DNA of 64,000 nt from Rossellomorea orangium (GTDB taxonomy: Bacteria; Bacillota; Bacilli; Bacillales; Bacillaceae_B): positions 248,001-312,000 of the forward strand of contig NZ_JAHWGH010000012.1 of assembly GCF_019334305.1 (NCBI RefSeq), in the 5' to 3' direction. Below, piece after piece: positions 18,680 to 27,262 of the stretch. The position numbers and the translations under genes were made by a program. The notes under the pieces were generated by a model that saw only the letters and a program-made list of their open reading frames with translations, did no database searches and was not told the DNA's origin. Every line of letters starts with the position of its first letter. Positions within the stretch are counted from its first letter, which is position 1.

Positions 18680-19607
18680 TCAAAACGTGTTTGATATTAA
18701 TTCTAAGAAGAATGAGCCCATTGAGTGGAGACGCTATACTAAATTAGGGATCTTTCTTGTGATTCTCATTGCCGTACTTTTGCTCCTGTTCACGAGTCTT
18801 TTCATTGTAAAAGAAGGGGAATACAAAGTCGTCCGTCAGTTTGGGGAAGTGGTCAGAATCGATAAAGATCCGGGATTGAAATATAAGATCCCGTTCATCC
18901 AGTCAGTAACGACGCTGCCGAAGCATCAAATGACGTATGACGTAACAGAAGCCGAGATAAATACGAAAGATAAAAAGCGTATGCTCATCGATAATTATGC
19001 CGTATGGCGCATTGAAGATCCCTTGAAAATGATCAAAAATGCACGGACGGTAATCAATGCCGAGACGAAGATGGAGGAGTTCATCTACTCGGTCGTTCGT
19101 TCAGAGCTCGGTCGATTGGAGTATGACGAGATCATCAATGATGAAAAATCGTCACGGGGAAGCTTGAACGATAAAGTGACAGATAAAGTGAATGAGTTGT
19201 TGAAGCGTGACGGATACGGCATCGTCGTTCAGGATGTCCGCATGAAACGAACGGATTTACCTGAAGCAAATGAAAACTCCGTCTACACACGAATGATTTC
19301 CGAGCGTGAATCCAAAGCGCAGGAATACCTGTCCATGGGAGATGCCGAGAAACAAAGGGTTACAGCGGAAACTGACCGTGAAGTGAAGGAACTGCTTGCA
19401 AAGGCAGGAGCGGATGCCAACGTGATCCGTGCCGAAGGAGAAGCAGAAGCTGCGCAGGTGTATAACAAATCGTTCTCGAAAGATCCTAGTTTCTATGATT
19501 TGTATAAGACGCTTGAAACGTATAAGAAAACCGTCGATGATAAAACAGTTATCATTCTACCATCTGATTCTCCGTACGCGAGGTTATTGATGGGGTATAC
19601 GGAATAA
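18672..19607 (+). CDS. hflC: HflC-like SPFH membrane protein
   Basis: Partner of HflK, about 311 residues. A cytoplasmic N-terminal segment of about 23 residues precedes one transmembrane helix (LGIFLVILIAVLLLLFTSLFIV), then an SPFH domain beginning VKEGEYKVVRQFGEVV with the HflC-like DPGLKYKIPFIQSV, and a coiled coil with SERESKAQEYLSMGDAEKQ near 220. ATG at 18672 is chosen; an in-frame GTG at 18663 is possible. It is translationally coupled to hflK by overlap. No clear terminator follows; the next 350 nt hold array C. Confidence 0.86.
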   Translation: MSDQNVFDINSKKNEPIEWRRYTKLGIFLVILIAVLLLLFTSLFIVKEGEYKVVRQFGEVVRIDKDPGLKYKIPFIQSVTTLPKHQMTYDVTEAEINTKDKKRMLIDNYAVWRIEDPLKMIKNARTVINAETKMEEFIYSVVRSELGRLEYDEIINDEKSSRGSLNDKVTDKVNELLKRDGYGIVVQDVRMKRTDLPEANENSVYTRMISERESKAQEYLSMGDAEKQRVTAETDREVKELLAKAGADANVIRAEGEAEAAQVYNKSFSKDPSFYDLYKTLETYKKTVDDKTVIILPSDSPYARLLMGYTE

Positions 19608-19714
19608 CAATCAGTACTCTTGGAGGGTGGCGTGGTCCATTCTTCAAGGGTTTTTTGGTTTTCTAAGCGTGGGATGGGAATGTTTGCAGGGCGTTCTCGT
19701 TGTTCATCACATTT

Positions 19715-19821
19715 TGGCACAAGTTATTGTAAGGGTGGCACGAGTTCCATTAGAAGTGACACAAGTTATGCCGACCTCATAGAATCTCACACCGAATTGT
19801 ACGTTAAGATACACCGAACAA
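19715..19821. repeat. Short-word array C (TGGCACAAGTT, 21-nt step)
   Basis: TGGCACAAGTT at 19715, TGGCACGAGTT at 19736 and TGACACAAGTT at 19757 are spaced exactly 21 nt apart. Two related words, CACACCGAATT near 19788 and TACACCGAACA near 19810, follow 22 nt from each other. Spacer bases between words are unrelated. The word is the same as in array A, 12.7 kb away. The flanks 19608-19714 and 19822-19959 hold no other recognisable feature apart from the polA ribosome site. Confidence 0.65.
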
Positions 19822-19959
19822 TGATGTCCAGCCCCCATCTACTAGCCCGATCTCCAATCACTCTCTTCCTCGATGAAATAAGTGCCCCGTTTTTCCTTTC
19901 ATTCCTCAACGTGATAGAATAAACCTATAGAATCAGAAGCCTTTACAGGAGGTACTTAC

Positions 19960-22590
19960 ATGTCCAAAAAATTAGTCTTGATTGACGGTAACAGTATTGC
20001 TTACCGTGCATTCTTTGCCCTTCCTTTATTAAATAACGACAAGGGTGTACATACAAACGCGGTGTATGGCTTCACGACCATGCTGCAAAAAATATTGGAA
20101 GATGAAAAACCATCACATATCCTTGTCGCATTTGACGCTGGTAAAACGACCTTCAGACATAAGACATTCACGGAATACAAAGGCGGCAGGCAGAAAACTC
20201 CGCCGGAACTATCTGAGCAATTCCCTTATATCCGGGAACTGTTGGATGCATATGGCATCAAACGGTATGAAAAGGAAAATTATGAAGCGGATGATATCAT
20301 CGGCACCCTTTCCCTGCAGGCGGAATCAGACGGGTTTGAAGTGAAGGTCTATTCCGGGGATAAAGATTTGACCCAGCTGAGCTCGAAAGACACCACGGTC
20401 TGCATCACGAGAAAAGGGATCACGGATATTGAAGTATATACTCCGGAGCACATTAAAGAAAAATGGGAGATCACTCCTGACAGGATCATCGATATGAAAG
20501 GCTTGATGGGGGACAGCTCTGATAACATCCCAGGGGTACCTGGTGTAGGAGAAAAAACGGCCATCAAGCTCCTGAAGGAATTCGATTCCCTTGAAAAGCT
20601 TCTGGAGTCCATTGACAAAGTGAGCGGAAAGAAACTGAAAGAGAAGCTCGAAGAAAATAAAGAGCAGGCCATCATGAGTAAAGAACTGGCTACGATCCTC
20701 CGGGAAGCTCCTATTGAAGTTACGGTTGAAGAGTTGAATTATGAAGGCTGGGATGAAGGGAAGCTGAAGGAAGTTTACAGGGATCTTGGATTCAATTCCC
20801 TGCTAGAAAAAATGGGGGAATCCACACAAGCTGAACCTGAGGAGCTGGATGATATCTCCTTTGACGTGGTGGACACCATTAAAGAAGAACATCTATCAGA
20901 CGAAAGTTCTCTTTATATCGAAATGCTTGAAGAGAATTATCATCTTGGGGACGTCATCGGGTTAAGCCTCCATAATGAAAAAGGGACGGTTTTCTTCACT
21001 CTGGAAACAGCGGTGAATTCAGATGCCTTTAAGAAGTGGGCAGAGGACGAATCTGCGATGAAGTATGTGTACAACTCGAAGGAGACTGTTGTTGCCCTGA
21101 AACGACAGGGTATCGATATCAAAGGGATCGAGTTCGATCTATTGCTCGCTTCCTATATCATCAATCCTTCTGAATCAAGTGAAGACTTCGCATCCATTTC
21201 AAAAGGGCACGGTCAGCCTTCCATCGAGTCGGATGAAGCGGTTTATGGAAAAGGGGCGAAGCAGAAAGTCCCTGCCACTGAGATTCTATCCGAGCATCTT
21301 GCACGTAAGGCATTCATCCTGCATGAGTTAAAGAATACGTGCATGAAGGAACTGGAAGAGAACGAACTGTATGACTTATATATGAAGCTTGAATTACCAC
21401 TCGCTTTGATTCTTGCTGAAATGGAATTCACAGGTGTGAAAGTCGACCAGGAGCGTCTTAAGACCATGAAGGAAGAGCTTGCTCATCGTTTGGAAGAATT
21501 GGAAAAGAACATTCATGAACTGGCGGGGGAAAGTTTCAATATCAATTCGCCTAAACAGCTGGGTGTCATCCTATTTGAAAAACTGGGTCTTCCGGTTGTG
21601 AAGAAAACAAAAACGGGATACTCCACTTCGGCAGACGTATTAGAAAAACTGCAATCGAAGCATGAGATCATTGATCATATCCTTCATTACCGTCAATTAG
21701 GGAAGCTGCAGTCCACTTACCTTGAAGGGTTATTGAAGGTCGTCCATAAAGATTCAAGCAAGATCCATACCCGTTTCAACCAGGCCCTCACCCAAACAGG
21801 ACGACTGAGTTCAACGGACCCGAACCTTCAGAACATCCCGATCCGACTTGAAGAAGGGCGGAAGATCCGTCAGGCTTTCATTCCTTCTGAAAAGGGATGG
21901 GTCATGTTCGCTGCCGATTATTCTCAGATCGAACTAAGGGTACTCGCCCACATTGCAGGTGACGAGAAGTTGGTAGAAGCATTCAGAAACGATATGGACA
22001 TTCACACGAAGACCGCCATGGACGTCTTTGGAGTGAGCAAGGACGAGGTAACGTCCAATATGAGAAGGCATGCGAAAGCCGTCAACTTCGGTATTGTGTA
22101 TGGAATCAGTGATTACGGCTTATCACAAAGCCTTGATATCACACGGAAAGAAGCAGGGGAATTCATTAAGAAATACTTGGAAAGCTTCCCCGGCGTAAAA
22201 GAATATATGGATGATATCGTCCAGGATGCGAAACAGAAGGGGTATGTGACAACTCTGTTGAATCGTCGCCGTTACCTTCCTGAAATCACGAGCCGTAATT
22301 TCAATTTACGAAGTTTTGCAGAACGTACAGCGATGAATACACCGATCCAGGGAAGTGCAGCGGATATCATCAAGAAAGCCATGATTGATATGGCGGCCAG
22401 ATTGAAGGAAGAGAATCTTCAATCCAGAATGTTATTACAGGTGCATGATGAATTGATCTTCGAGGCTCCTGAGGAAGAAATCGAAACCTTGAAGAAGATC
22501 GTACCTGAAGTGATGGAGAATGCCATGGAGCTTGAAGTTCCGCTGAAGGTTGATTATTCGTATGGACAAACATGGTACGACGCGAAGTAG
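19960..22590 (+). CDS. polA: DNA polymerase I
   Basis: 876-residue repair and gap-filling polymerase. The N-terminal 5'-3' exonuclease/FEN domain (1-290) has the acidic residues of YEADDIIGTL and SGDKDLTQL and the HhH motif GVPGVGEKTAIKLL. The middle domain (about 300-470) keeps the 3'-5' exonuclease fold but lacks the DxE active-site signature (the equivalent strand reads LYIEMLEENYH), so it should not proofread, as known for Bacillus stearothermophilus Pol I. The polymerase domain carries motif A DYSQIELRVLAHIAGD, motif B RRHAKAVNFGIVYG and motif C QVHDELIFE. AGGAGG precedes the ATG. First gene of polA-mutM-ytaF-coaE. Confidence 0.97.
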   Translation: MSKKLVLIDGNSIAYRAFFALPLLNNDKGVHTNAVYGFTTMLQKILEDEKPSHILVAFDAGKTTFRHKTFTEYKGGRQKTPPELSEQFPYIRELLDAYGIKRYEKENYEADDIIGTLSLQAESDGFEVKVYSGDKDLTQLSSKDTTVCITRKGITDIEVYTPEHIKEKWEITPDRIIDMKGLMGDSSDNIPGVPGVGEKTAIKLLKEFDSLEKLLESIDKVSGKKLKEKLEENKEQAIMSKELATILREAPIEVTVEELNYEGWDEGKLKEVYRDLGFNSLLEKMGESTQAEPEELDDISFDVVDTIKEEHLSDESSLYIEMLEENYHLGDVIGLSLHNEKGTVFFTLETAVNSDAFKKWAEDESAMKYVYNSKETVVALKRQGIDIKGIEFDLLLASYIINPSESSEDFASISKGHGQPSIESDEAVYGKGAKQKVPATEILSEHLARKAFILHELKNTCMKELEENELYDLYMKLELPLALILAEMEFTGVKVDQERLKTMKEELAHRLEELEKNIHELAGESFNINSPKQLGVILFEKLGLPVVKKTKTGYSTSADVLEKLQSKHEIIDHILHYRQLGKLQSTYLEGLLKVVHKDSSKIHTRFNQALTQTGRLSSTDPNLQNIPIRLEEGRKIRQAFIPSEKGWVMFAADYSQIELRVLAHIAGDEKLVEAFRNDMDIHTKTAMDVFGVSKDEVTSNMRRHAKAVNFGIVYGISDYGLSQSLDITRKEAGEFIKKYLESFPGVKEYMDDIVQDAKQKGYVTTLLNRRRYLPEITSRNFNLRSFAERTAMNTPIQGSAADIIKKAMIDMAARLKEENLQSRMLLQVHDELIFEAPEEEIETLKKIVPEVMENAMELEVPLKVDYSYGQTWYDAK

Positions 22591-22614
22591 TTTTATGCAG
22601 AAGGAGGTGCCACA

Positions 22615-23439
22615 TTGCCTGAATTGCCTGAAGTAGAAACGGTCAGAAAGACATTGGAGCTCCTGGTCCTCGGAAAGAAGATTAAAGATGTCAGTGTCTA
22701 TTGGCCGAAAATGATCAAAAATCCCATTGAAACGGATGAATTCACTGATAGTCTGAAAGGTCAGGAAATCCTTGAAATGAGGAGAAGAGGGAAGTTTCTC
22801 ATCTTCTACTTGAATGATGTTGCCCTCGTTTCCCATTTAAGAATGGAAGGGAAGTATAACTTAGCGGAACATCAGGATCCCATTGAAAAACATACTCATG
22901 TCATCTTTCACTTTACGGACGGGACGGAGCTCAGATACCGCGATGTCCGGAAGTTTGGTACGATGCATCTGTTCAAGAAAGGGGAGGAACTGCTTCACCT
23001 TCCCCTTCTTCAATTGGGACCAGAGCCTTTCCTTTCTGAATTCACAGTGGATTACCTGGCTGAAAAGCTTGGCAGGACGGACAGGATCGTGAAGGCGACC
23101 TTATTGGATCAGACGGTTCTTGTGGGCCTTGGGAATATTTACGTGGATGAAGCCTTATTCCGTGCCGGCATTCATCCTGACCGGAAGTCGAAGTCCCTGT
23201 CACAAGATGAAATCAAACAACTGCACAGGGAAATCATTCACACGTTGACCGAAGCCGTGGAAATGGGTGGCAGTACGATCCGGTCATACGTGAACTCCCA
23301 GGGGCAGATGGGGATGTTCCAGCAGAATCTTTATGTTTACAGCAGGAAAGAAGAGCCTTGCCGTAACTGCGGGACGCCCATCGAGAAGAAAGTATCAGCC
23401 GGGAGAGGGACTCATTATTGTCCCCGATGTCAGCGGTAG
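22615..23439 (+). CDS. mutM: Formamidopyrimidine-DNA glycosylase
   Basis: Bifunctional glycosylase/AP lyase excising oxidised purines such as 8-oxoG; 274 residues. The TTG-initiated product begins M-PELPEVE, which leaves the catalytic Pro and Glu at the mature N terminus after Met removal. The lesion-recognition helix region and NIYVDEALFRAGIHP precede the H2TH motif, and the C-terminal zinc finger is complete (CRNCG and YCPRC). AGGAGG lies 6-8 nt before the TTG. It follows polA after 24 nt, so a shared repair operon is clear. Confidence 0.96.
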   Translation: MPELPEVETVRKTLELLVLGKKIKDVSVYWPKMIKNPIETDEFTDSLKGQEILEMRRRGKFLIFYLNDVALVSHLRMEGKYNLAEHQDPIEKHTHVIFHFTDGTELRYRDVRKFGTMHLFKKGEELLHLPLLQLGPEPFLSEFTVDYLAEKLGRTDRIVKATLLDQTVLVGLGNIYVDEALFRAGIHPDRKSKSLSQDEIKQLHREIIHTLTEAVEMGGSTIRSYVNSQGQMGMFQQNLYVYSRKEEPCRNCGTPIEKKVSAGRGTHYCPRCQR

Positions 23440-23507
23440 AAAGAAGGTTTAACATTTGATAAGCCCTTACCATATAGTATTGTAATGATTTTTGGGAGGG
23501 CTATTAG

Positions 23508-24140
23508 ATGAGTGAAACAATCTCCTTATTACTGCTGGCGTTTGCTGTGAGTCTCGATAGTTTTAGCACTGGTTTGACTTATGGATTGCGAAAAGTGAAA
23601 ATCCCTACAAAATCAATCAGCATCATATCGATCTGTTCAGCGAGCTCATTATTGCTGGCCATGTTACTCGGTCAAACCATCGGATCCGTCATTACCCCGG
23701 TCTGGGCAGGGAGGATCGGCGGACTGATCCTTGTCGTGATCGGCGCAGCCGTTCTTTACCAGTTTTTCAGACCGGAAAAGGAAACGGTGTTATCACATGA
23801 AAAAACATTGATCAATTTTGAAATCAAATCCATAGGTTTAGTGATACAAATATTAAGAAGACCGCTTACGGCGGACTTTGATAAATCCGGTACGATTACG
23901 GGTATCGAAGCGTTCATGCTGGGGATTGCCCTGTCACTGGATGCCTTCGGTGCCGGGATCGGTGCCGCATTATTACATTTCTCACCAGTCATGCTCACCC
24001 TTGCGATCTTTGTGATGAGCTTTTCGTTCTTATTTTCCGGATTGAAAATGGGGGAATTCTTCTCACATCTTCGCTGGATTCACCGCGTCTCGTTTCTTCC
24101 GGGCGTCCTGCTCATCCTCATTGGGATCCTGCGGTTTTAA
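23508..24140 (+). CDS. ytaF: Sporulation membrane protein YtaF
   Basis: MntP-related integral membrane protein of 210 residues with about six hydrophobic helices. Two similar halves each start with a conserved acidic motif, LLAFAVSLDSFSTGLTYG at 7-24 and MLGIALSLDAFGAGIGAAL at about 144-162, the Asp-containing repeats typical of the family. Annotated in Bacillus as a sporulation membrane protein; a cation efflux role by analogy with MntP is inference. GGGAGGG precedes the ATG. Operon position between mutM and coaE is conserved in Bacillus. Confidence 0.88.
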   Translation: MSETISLLLLAFAVSLDSFSTGLTYGLRKVKIPTKSISIISICSASSLLLAMLLGQTIGSVITPVWAGRIGGLILVVIGAAVLYQFFRPEKETVLSHEKTLINFEIKSIGLVIQILRRPLTADFDKSGTITGIEAFMLGIALSLDAFGAGIGAALLHFSPVMLTLAIFVMSFSFLFSGLKMGEFFSHLRWIHRVSFLPGVLLILIGILRF

Positions 24141-24164
24141 TGGCTGGTACGAAAGGATTCGATC

Positions 24165-24770
24165 ATGGCAACTATTATAGGATTGACAGGTGGTATTGCG
24201 AGCGGTAAAAGCACCGTTTCCACCATGTTAAATGAAAAAGGATATACAATCATCGATGCAGACCTGGCTTCCCGCATGGTCGTAGAAGTCGGCCAGCCGG
24301 CCTACCTTGCCATTGTGGAGGAATTTGGTGACACCATCCTTCACGAAAACGATTCAACCATCAACCGTGAAAAACTCGGTCAAATCATCTTCAACTCCGA
24401 AGAAAAACGAAAAAAACTGAACAGCATCGTCCATCCAGCGGTAAGAAGCATGATGCTGCAGCACAAGGATGAAGCCATAGCTGCCGGCAAACATACAATA
24501 TTCCTGGATATACCCTTACTATTCGAGAGCGACCTGACGTGGATGGTGGAACGCACCCTCCTGGTCTACGTGAACGAGGAAACACAGCTATCACGCTTAA
24601 TGGAACGAAATCATTTTAATCGTGAAGATGCAGAAGCACGAATCGCTTCCCAATTTCCATTAAAAGACAAAGTCAATCTAGCCGACGCCGTCATCGACAA
24701 CAACGGATCACTGCAAGAAACTAAAGAACAGCTTGAAGCCCTATTAGCAGAATGGGATTTACAACCATAG
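24165..24770 (+). CDS. coaE: Dephospho-CoA kinase
   Basis: Phosphorylates the 3'-hydroxyl of dephospho-CoA, last step of CoA synthesis. The 201 residues contain the P-loop GLTGGIASGKST at 6-17, DADLASRMVVE (substrate Asp), HPAVRSMM, FLDIPLLFES and the lid motif NHFNREDAEARIASQF. It follows ytaF after 24 nt and ends the polA operon with a strong terminator. Confidence 0.96.
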   Translation: MATIIGLTGGIASGKSTVSTMLNEKGYTIIDADLASRMVVEVGQPAYLAIVEEFGDTILHENDSTINREKLGQIIFNSEEKRKKLNSIVHPAVRSMMLQHKDEAIAAGKHTIFLDIPLLFESDLTWMVERTLLVYVNEETQLSRLMERNHFNREDAEARIASQFPLKDKVNLADAVIDNNGSLQETKEQLEALLAEWDLQP

Positions 24771-24776
24771 TATAAT

Positions 24777-24818
24777 AAATGACCGACAAGAAAATTCTTG
24801 TCGGTCATTTTGTTTTTT
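24777..24818 (+). terminator. Terminator after coaE
   Basis: 16-bp perfect stem AAATGACCGACAAGAA / TTCTTGTCGGTCATTT with a 2-nt loop, then TGTTTTTT. Confidence 0.92.
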
Positions 24819-24877
24819 AGATTGACTATTGCTGTAGAGTTATATGTTGTTTTAATTGGTCCCATCATGATATCAAT

Positions 24878-25005
24878 GGTTGAGTGTAGAGGAAGGTTGC
24901 TCGACTCCTGCGGGAAAAGTGGGACAGGTGAGACCCCACAGGCGCAGCCGAGGAGGCTCACCGCCCACCCCGCGGAAAGCGAGCAACCTGGAGCGGAACT
25001 CAACC
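24878..25005. repeat. Palindromic intergenic element, copy R2
   Basis: Same family and orientation as the element at 13921. Ends GGTTGAGT / ACTCAACC, arms GGTTGCTCG / CGAGCAACC, inner pairing GTGGG / CCCAC and the same GGTGAG / CTCACC core. Every difference from copy R1 in these helices is matched on the partner strand. Confidence 0.85.
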
Positions 25006-25134
25006 CAGCACATATCCCTACAAATTATTAAACGGGGTAATTTGAAAACACGTATGTTTCCAAACCACAAAAATATACATACAATAAGCACATTTGTCAG
25101 AATTATAAAACATTTAAAATCCGCAAAATACTTA

Positions 25135-25162
25135 TTAACTAATTCTCTAAATATGTTATACT
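25135..25162 (+). promoter_or_regulatory. gapB promoter overlapped by a CcpN operator
   Basis: TTAACT and TATACT with 16-nt spacing. The -10 box lies inside TATGTTATACT (25152-25162), a perfect match to the CcpN operator consensus TRTGHYATAYW known from B. subtilis gapB and pckA. A second, minus-strand near match (10 of 11) is at 25185-25195, just downstream. Confidence 0.75.
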
Positions 25163-25184
25163 ATTTTTAGCAAATAAACATATA

Positions 25185-25195
25185 AGTATAACATT
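25185..25195 (-). promoter_or_regulatory. Second CcpN-like half site
   Basis: On the minus strand AATGTTATACT matches TRTGHYATAYW at all positions but the first. It lies 33 nt from the first site, in inverted orientation, over the expected start of transcription. Confidence 0.45.
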
Positions 25196-25217
25196 AATAT
25201 AGAGGGGAGCCGGATTT

Positions 25218-26246
25218 ATGAAGGCGAAAATTGCAATCAATGGTTTTGGACGTATTGGGAGAATGGTTTTCAGAAAAGCGATCTTAGAGGATGAATTAGA
25301 GGTTGTAGCCATCAATGCAAGCTACCCGGCTGAAACGTTAGCCCATTTAATAAAGTATGACACAAATCATGGTACTTTCCAGGCAGACGTAGTGACAGAA
25401 GATGATGCACTCATCGTCAACGGTAAACGTGTCCTGTTATTAAGCAATCGTGATCCTAAAGCATTACCTTGGAACGAGTTGGATATCGATATCGTGATCG
25501 AAGCGACTGGTAAATTCAATTCAAAGGATAAAGCAAGCCTTCATTTAGAAGCCGGAGCCAAAAAAGTCATCCTGACGGCCCCTGGTAAAAATGAAGACGT
25601 AACGATTGTGATGGGTGTAAATGAAAGCGCATTAAATATAGAAGAACACAGCGTCATCTCAAACGCTTCCTGCACGACGAACTGCTTAGCGCCTGTTGCA
25701 AAAGTGCTGGATGAACAGTTTGGAATTGAAAACGGTCTCATGACAACCGTACACGCTTATACAAATGATCAAAAAAATATCGACAATCCACATAAAGACT
25801 TACGAAGAGCAAGAGCGTGCGGACAATCGATCATCCCGACCACGACGGGTGCTGCAAAAGCATTATCATTGGTCCTTCCGCAATTGAACGGAAAGCTTCA
25901 CGGAATGGCACTGCGTGTTCCGACTCCAAACGTTTCATTGGTTGATTTAGTCGTGGATGTGAAAAGGGACGTAACCGTGGAAGAAATCAATGAAGCATTC
26001 ATCACCGCATCCCTCGGTTCCCTGCACGGTGTGCTTCAATACACAACAGAACCATTGGTATCGATCGACTTTAATACAAACCCTCATTCAGCCATCATCG
26101 ACGGATTGTCCACGATGGTCATGGGCAGCCGTAAAGTGAAGGTGCTCGCATGGTACGACAATGAATGGGGCTACTCATGCCGCGTCGTCGACCTTGCTAA
26201 ATTCGTAGCAAACAAAATGAACGCCAAACAAGAAGTCAACGTTTGA
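25218..26246 (+). CDS. gapB: Gluconeogenic glyceraldehyde-3-phosphate dehydrogenase
   Basis: 342-residue phosphorylating dehydrogenase. NAD(P)-binding INGFGRIGRMVFRKA lies at the N terminus, the catalytic SNASCTTNCLAPV with the active-site Cys near residue 152, then GAAKALSLVLPQLNGKL and WYDNEWGYS at the C terminus. It is the second-type enzyme: the residue after the NGFGRIGR strand region reads INASYPAETLAHL, as in GapB, which uses NADP in gluconeogenesis. GAGGGGAG precedes the ATG. The CcpN operator on its promoter independently supports GapB rather than the glycolytic GapA. Confidence 0.93.
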   Translation: MKAKIAINGFGRIGRMVFRKAILEDELEVVAINASYPAETLAHLIKYDTNHGTFQADVVTEDDALIVNGKRVLLLSNRDPKALPWNELDIDIVIEATGKFNSKDKASLHLEAGAKKVILTAPGKNEDVTIVMGVNESALNIEEHSVISNASCTTNCLAPVAKVLDEQFGIENGLMTTVHAYTNDQKNIDNPHKDLRRARACGQSIIPTTTGAAKALSLVLPQLNGKLHGMALRVPTPNVSLVDLVVDVKRDVTVEEINEAFITASLGSLHGVLQYTTEPLVSIDFNTNPHSAIIDGLSTMVMGSRKVKVLAWYDNEWGYSCRVVDLAKFVANKMNAKQEVNV

Positions 26247-26279
26247 AAGAACCAACATAAACAATAAATCAAATTATTA

Positions 26280-26310
26280 GAACGTACCTGTCGGGTGCGT
26301 TCTTTTCTTT
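26280..26310 (+). terminator. Terminator after gapB
   Basis: GAACGTACC / GGTGCGTTC stem (one G-U pair), short loop, then TTTTCTTT. It separates gapB from speD. Confidence 0.8.
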
Positions 26311-26434
26311 ATTTACCTAATGAAAAGTTGGCATTGGGTAGTTTTTATGGCTTTTGTATCTAGGAGTTCCATTGGCAAAAGATTTGTTTAGGGTCTGCCA
26401 GTGCTATTTTTAAAGCCGTATGGTGAGTAATAGT

Positions 26435-26493
26435 GTAGAACCACAGAGTGGAGCGGAAAGGAACGGTCTCCGATGAGGAGGTGAAATTTCTAC
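26435..26493. repeat. Possible decayed palindromic element (R5)
   Basis: Ends GTAGAA / TTCTAC enclose TGGAGCGGAAAGGAACGG and GAGGAGGTGA, fragments that resemble the outer and middle parts of the elements at 13921 and 24878 with most of the interior missing. It lies in the 502-nt gap between gapB and speD. Between 26311 and 26434 I see nothing. Confidence 0.35.
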
Positions 26494-26562
26494 AAATTGT
26501 TTGTATATCAGAAGGTGAGAAGGATTATCACTTTACAGGGTTAAAAAACTTGAAAAAATTTA

Positions 26563-26591
26563 TTGCAAAAGAGTTTTAAACAAAGTATACT
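26563..26591 (+). promoter_or_regulatory. speD promoter
   Basis: TTGCAA and TATACT with a 17-nt spacer; predicts a start near 26598 and a leader of about 150 nt. Confidence 0.7.
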
Positions 26592-26629
26592 ATTTTTCGT
26601 GAACTTCTTATTAGCAAATGAATACTGAT

Positions 26630-26685
26630 TTAGCTACTTAAAGGGTTAGGACCTCTTCGGACTAACTTTCCCCCGTGGTAGTTAA
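26630..26685 (+). ncRNA. Structured leader of speD
   Basis: TTAGCTAC (26630-26637) pairs with GTAGTTAA (26678-26685), and inside it AAAG..TTAG (26640-26649) pairs with CTAACTTT (26662-26669), capped by a C-UUCG-G tetraloop sequence. No T run follows, so it is not an intrinsic terminator. I do not recognise it as a named riboswitch. It lies in the leader of a polyamine gene, so a cis-regulatory RNA is a reasonable guess. Confidence 0.5.
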
Positions 26686-26748
26686 GATTTTGCCAAAGGA
26701 TTCGTTCATTTTGACGAAAAAAATCATGTCAAAGGGGGAAATACGAAA

Positions 26749-27129
26749 ATGGAAACAATGGGACGTCATGTAATCTCTGAATTATGGGGTTGCGATTTTG
26801 AAAAATTAAACGATGTAGTTGGAATTGAGAAAACATTCGTAGATGCTGCGCTTAAGTCAGGTGCAGAAGTACGTGAGGTAGCTTTTCACAAGTTTGCGCC
26901 TCAAGGTGTGAGTGGAGTGGTGATCATCTCAGAATCACATTTAACTATCCACAGCTTTCCTGAACATGGTTATGCCAGTATTGATGTATATACTTGCGGT
27001 GATTTAGATCCTAATATCGCTGCTGAATATATTGCAGATGCTCTTGGTGCTGACACACGCGAAACGATTGAATTGCCGCGTGGAATGGGTCCTGTACAAG
27101 TGAAGAAGTCTCAGGCTCAAGCCCTTTAA
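26749..27129 (+). CDS. speD: S-adenosylmethionine decarboxylase proenzyme
   Basis: Pyruvoyl-dependent enzyme making decarboxylated SAM for spermidine synthesis. The 126 residues match the short class 1B form. The self-cleavage site is visible in [14 protein letters not shown]: cleavage between Glu62 and Ser63 makes the pyruvoyl group. The catalytic Cys of YTCGD lies near residue 83. AAAGGGGG stands 10 nt before the ATG. It has its own promoter and terminator; gapB-speD adjacency is conserved in Bacillus. Confidence 0.96.
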   Translation: METMGRHVISELWGCDFEKLNDVVGIEKTFVDAALKSGAEVREVAFHKFAPQGVSGVVIISESHLTIHSFPEHGYASIDVYTCGDLDPNIAAEYIADALGADTRETIELPRGMGPVQVKKSQAQAL

Positions 27130-27145
27130 TTCATAATAACTCAGA

Positions 27146-27176
27146 AGAGATGCGTGTTTCATGCATCTCTTTTTTT
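27146..27176 (+). terminator. Terminator after speD
   Basis: AGAGATGC / GCATCTCT stem, loop of about 8 nt, then seven T. Confidence 0.88.
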
Positions 27177-27262
27177 GTGCGCATTTTTCACCTGTACACT
27201 TTTGGGTTTTTCAATTGTGACATTTCGTGTAAAATAAGGATAACTAAAGGGAGGAACTTGAT

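Noticed and set aside
19620-19922. 100-codon ORF after hflC
   Set aside because: It runs through array C, has no recognisable domain and no matching ribosome site; the periodic GTS residues come from the 21-nt repeat.
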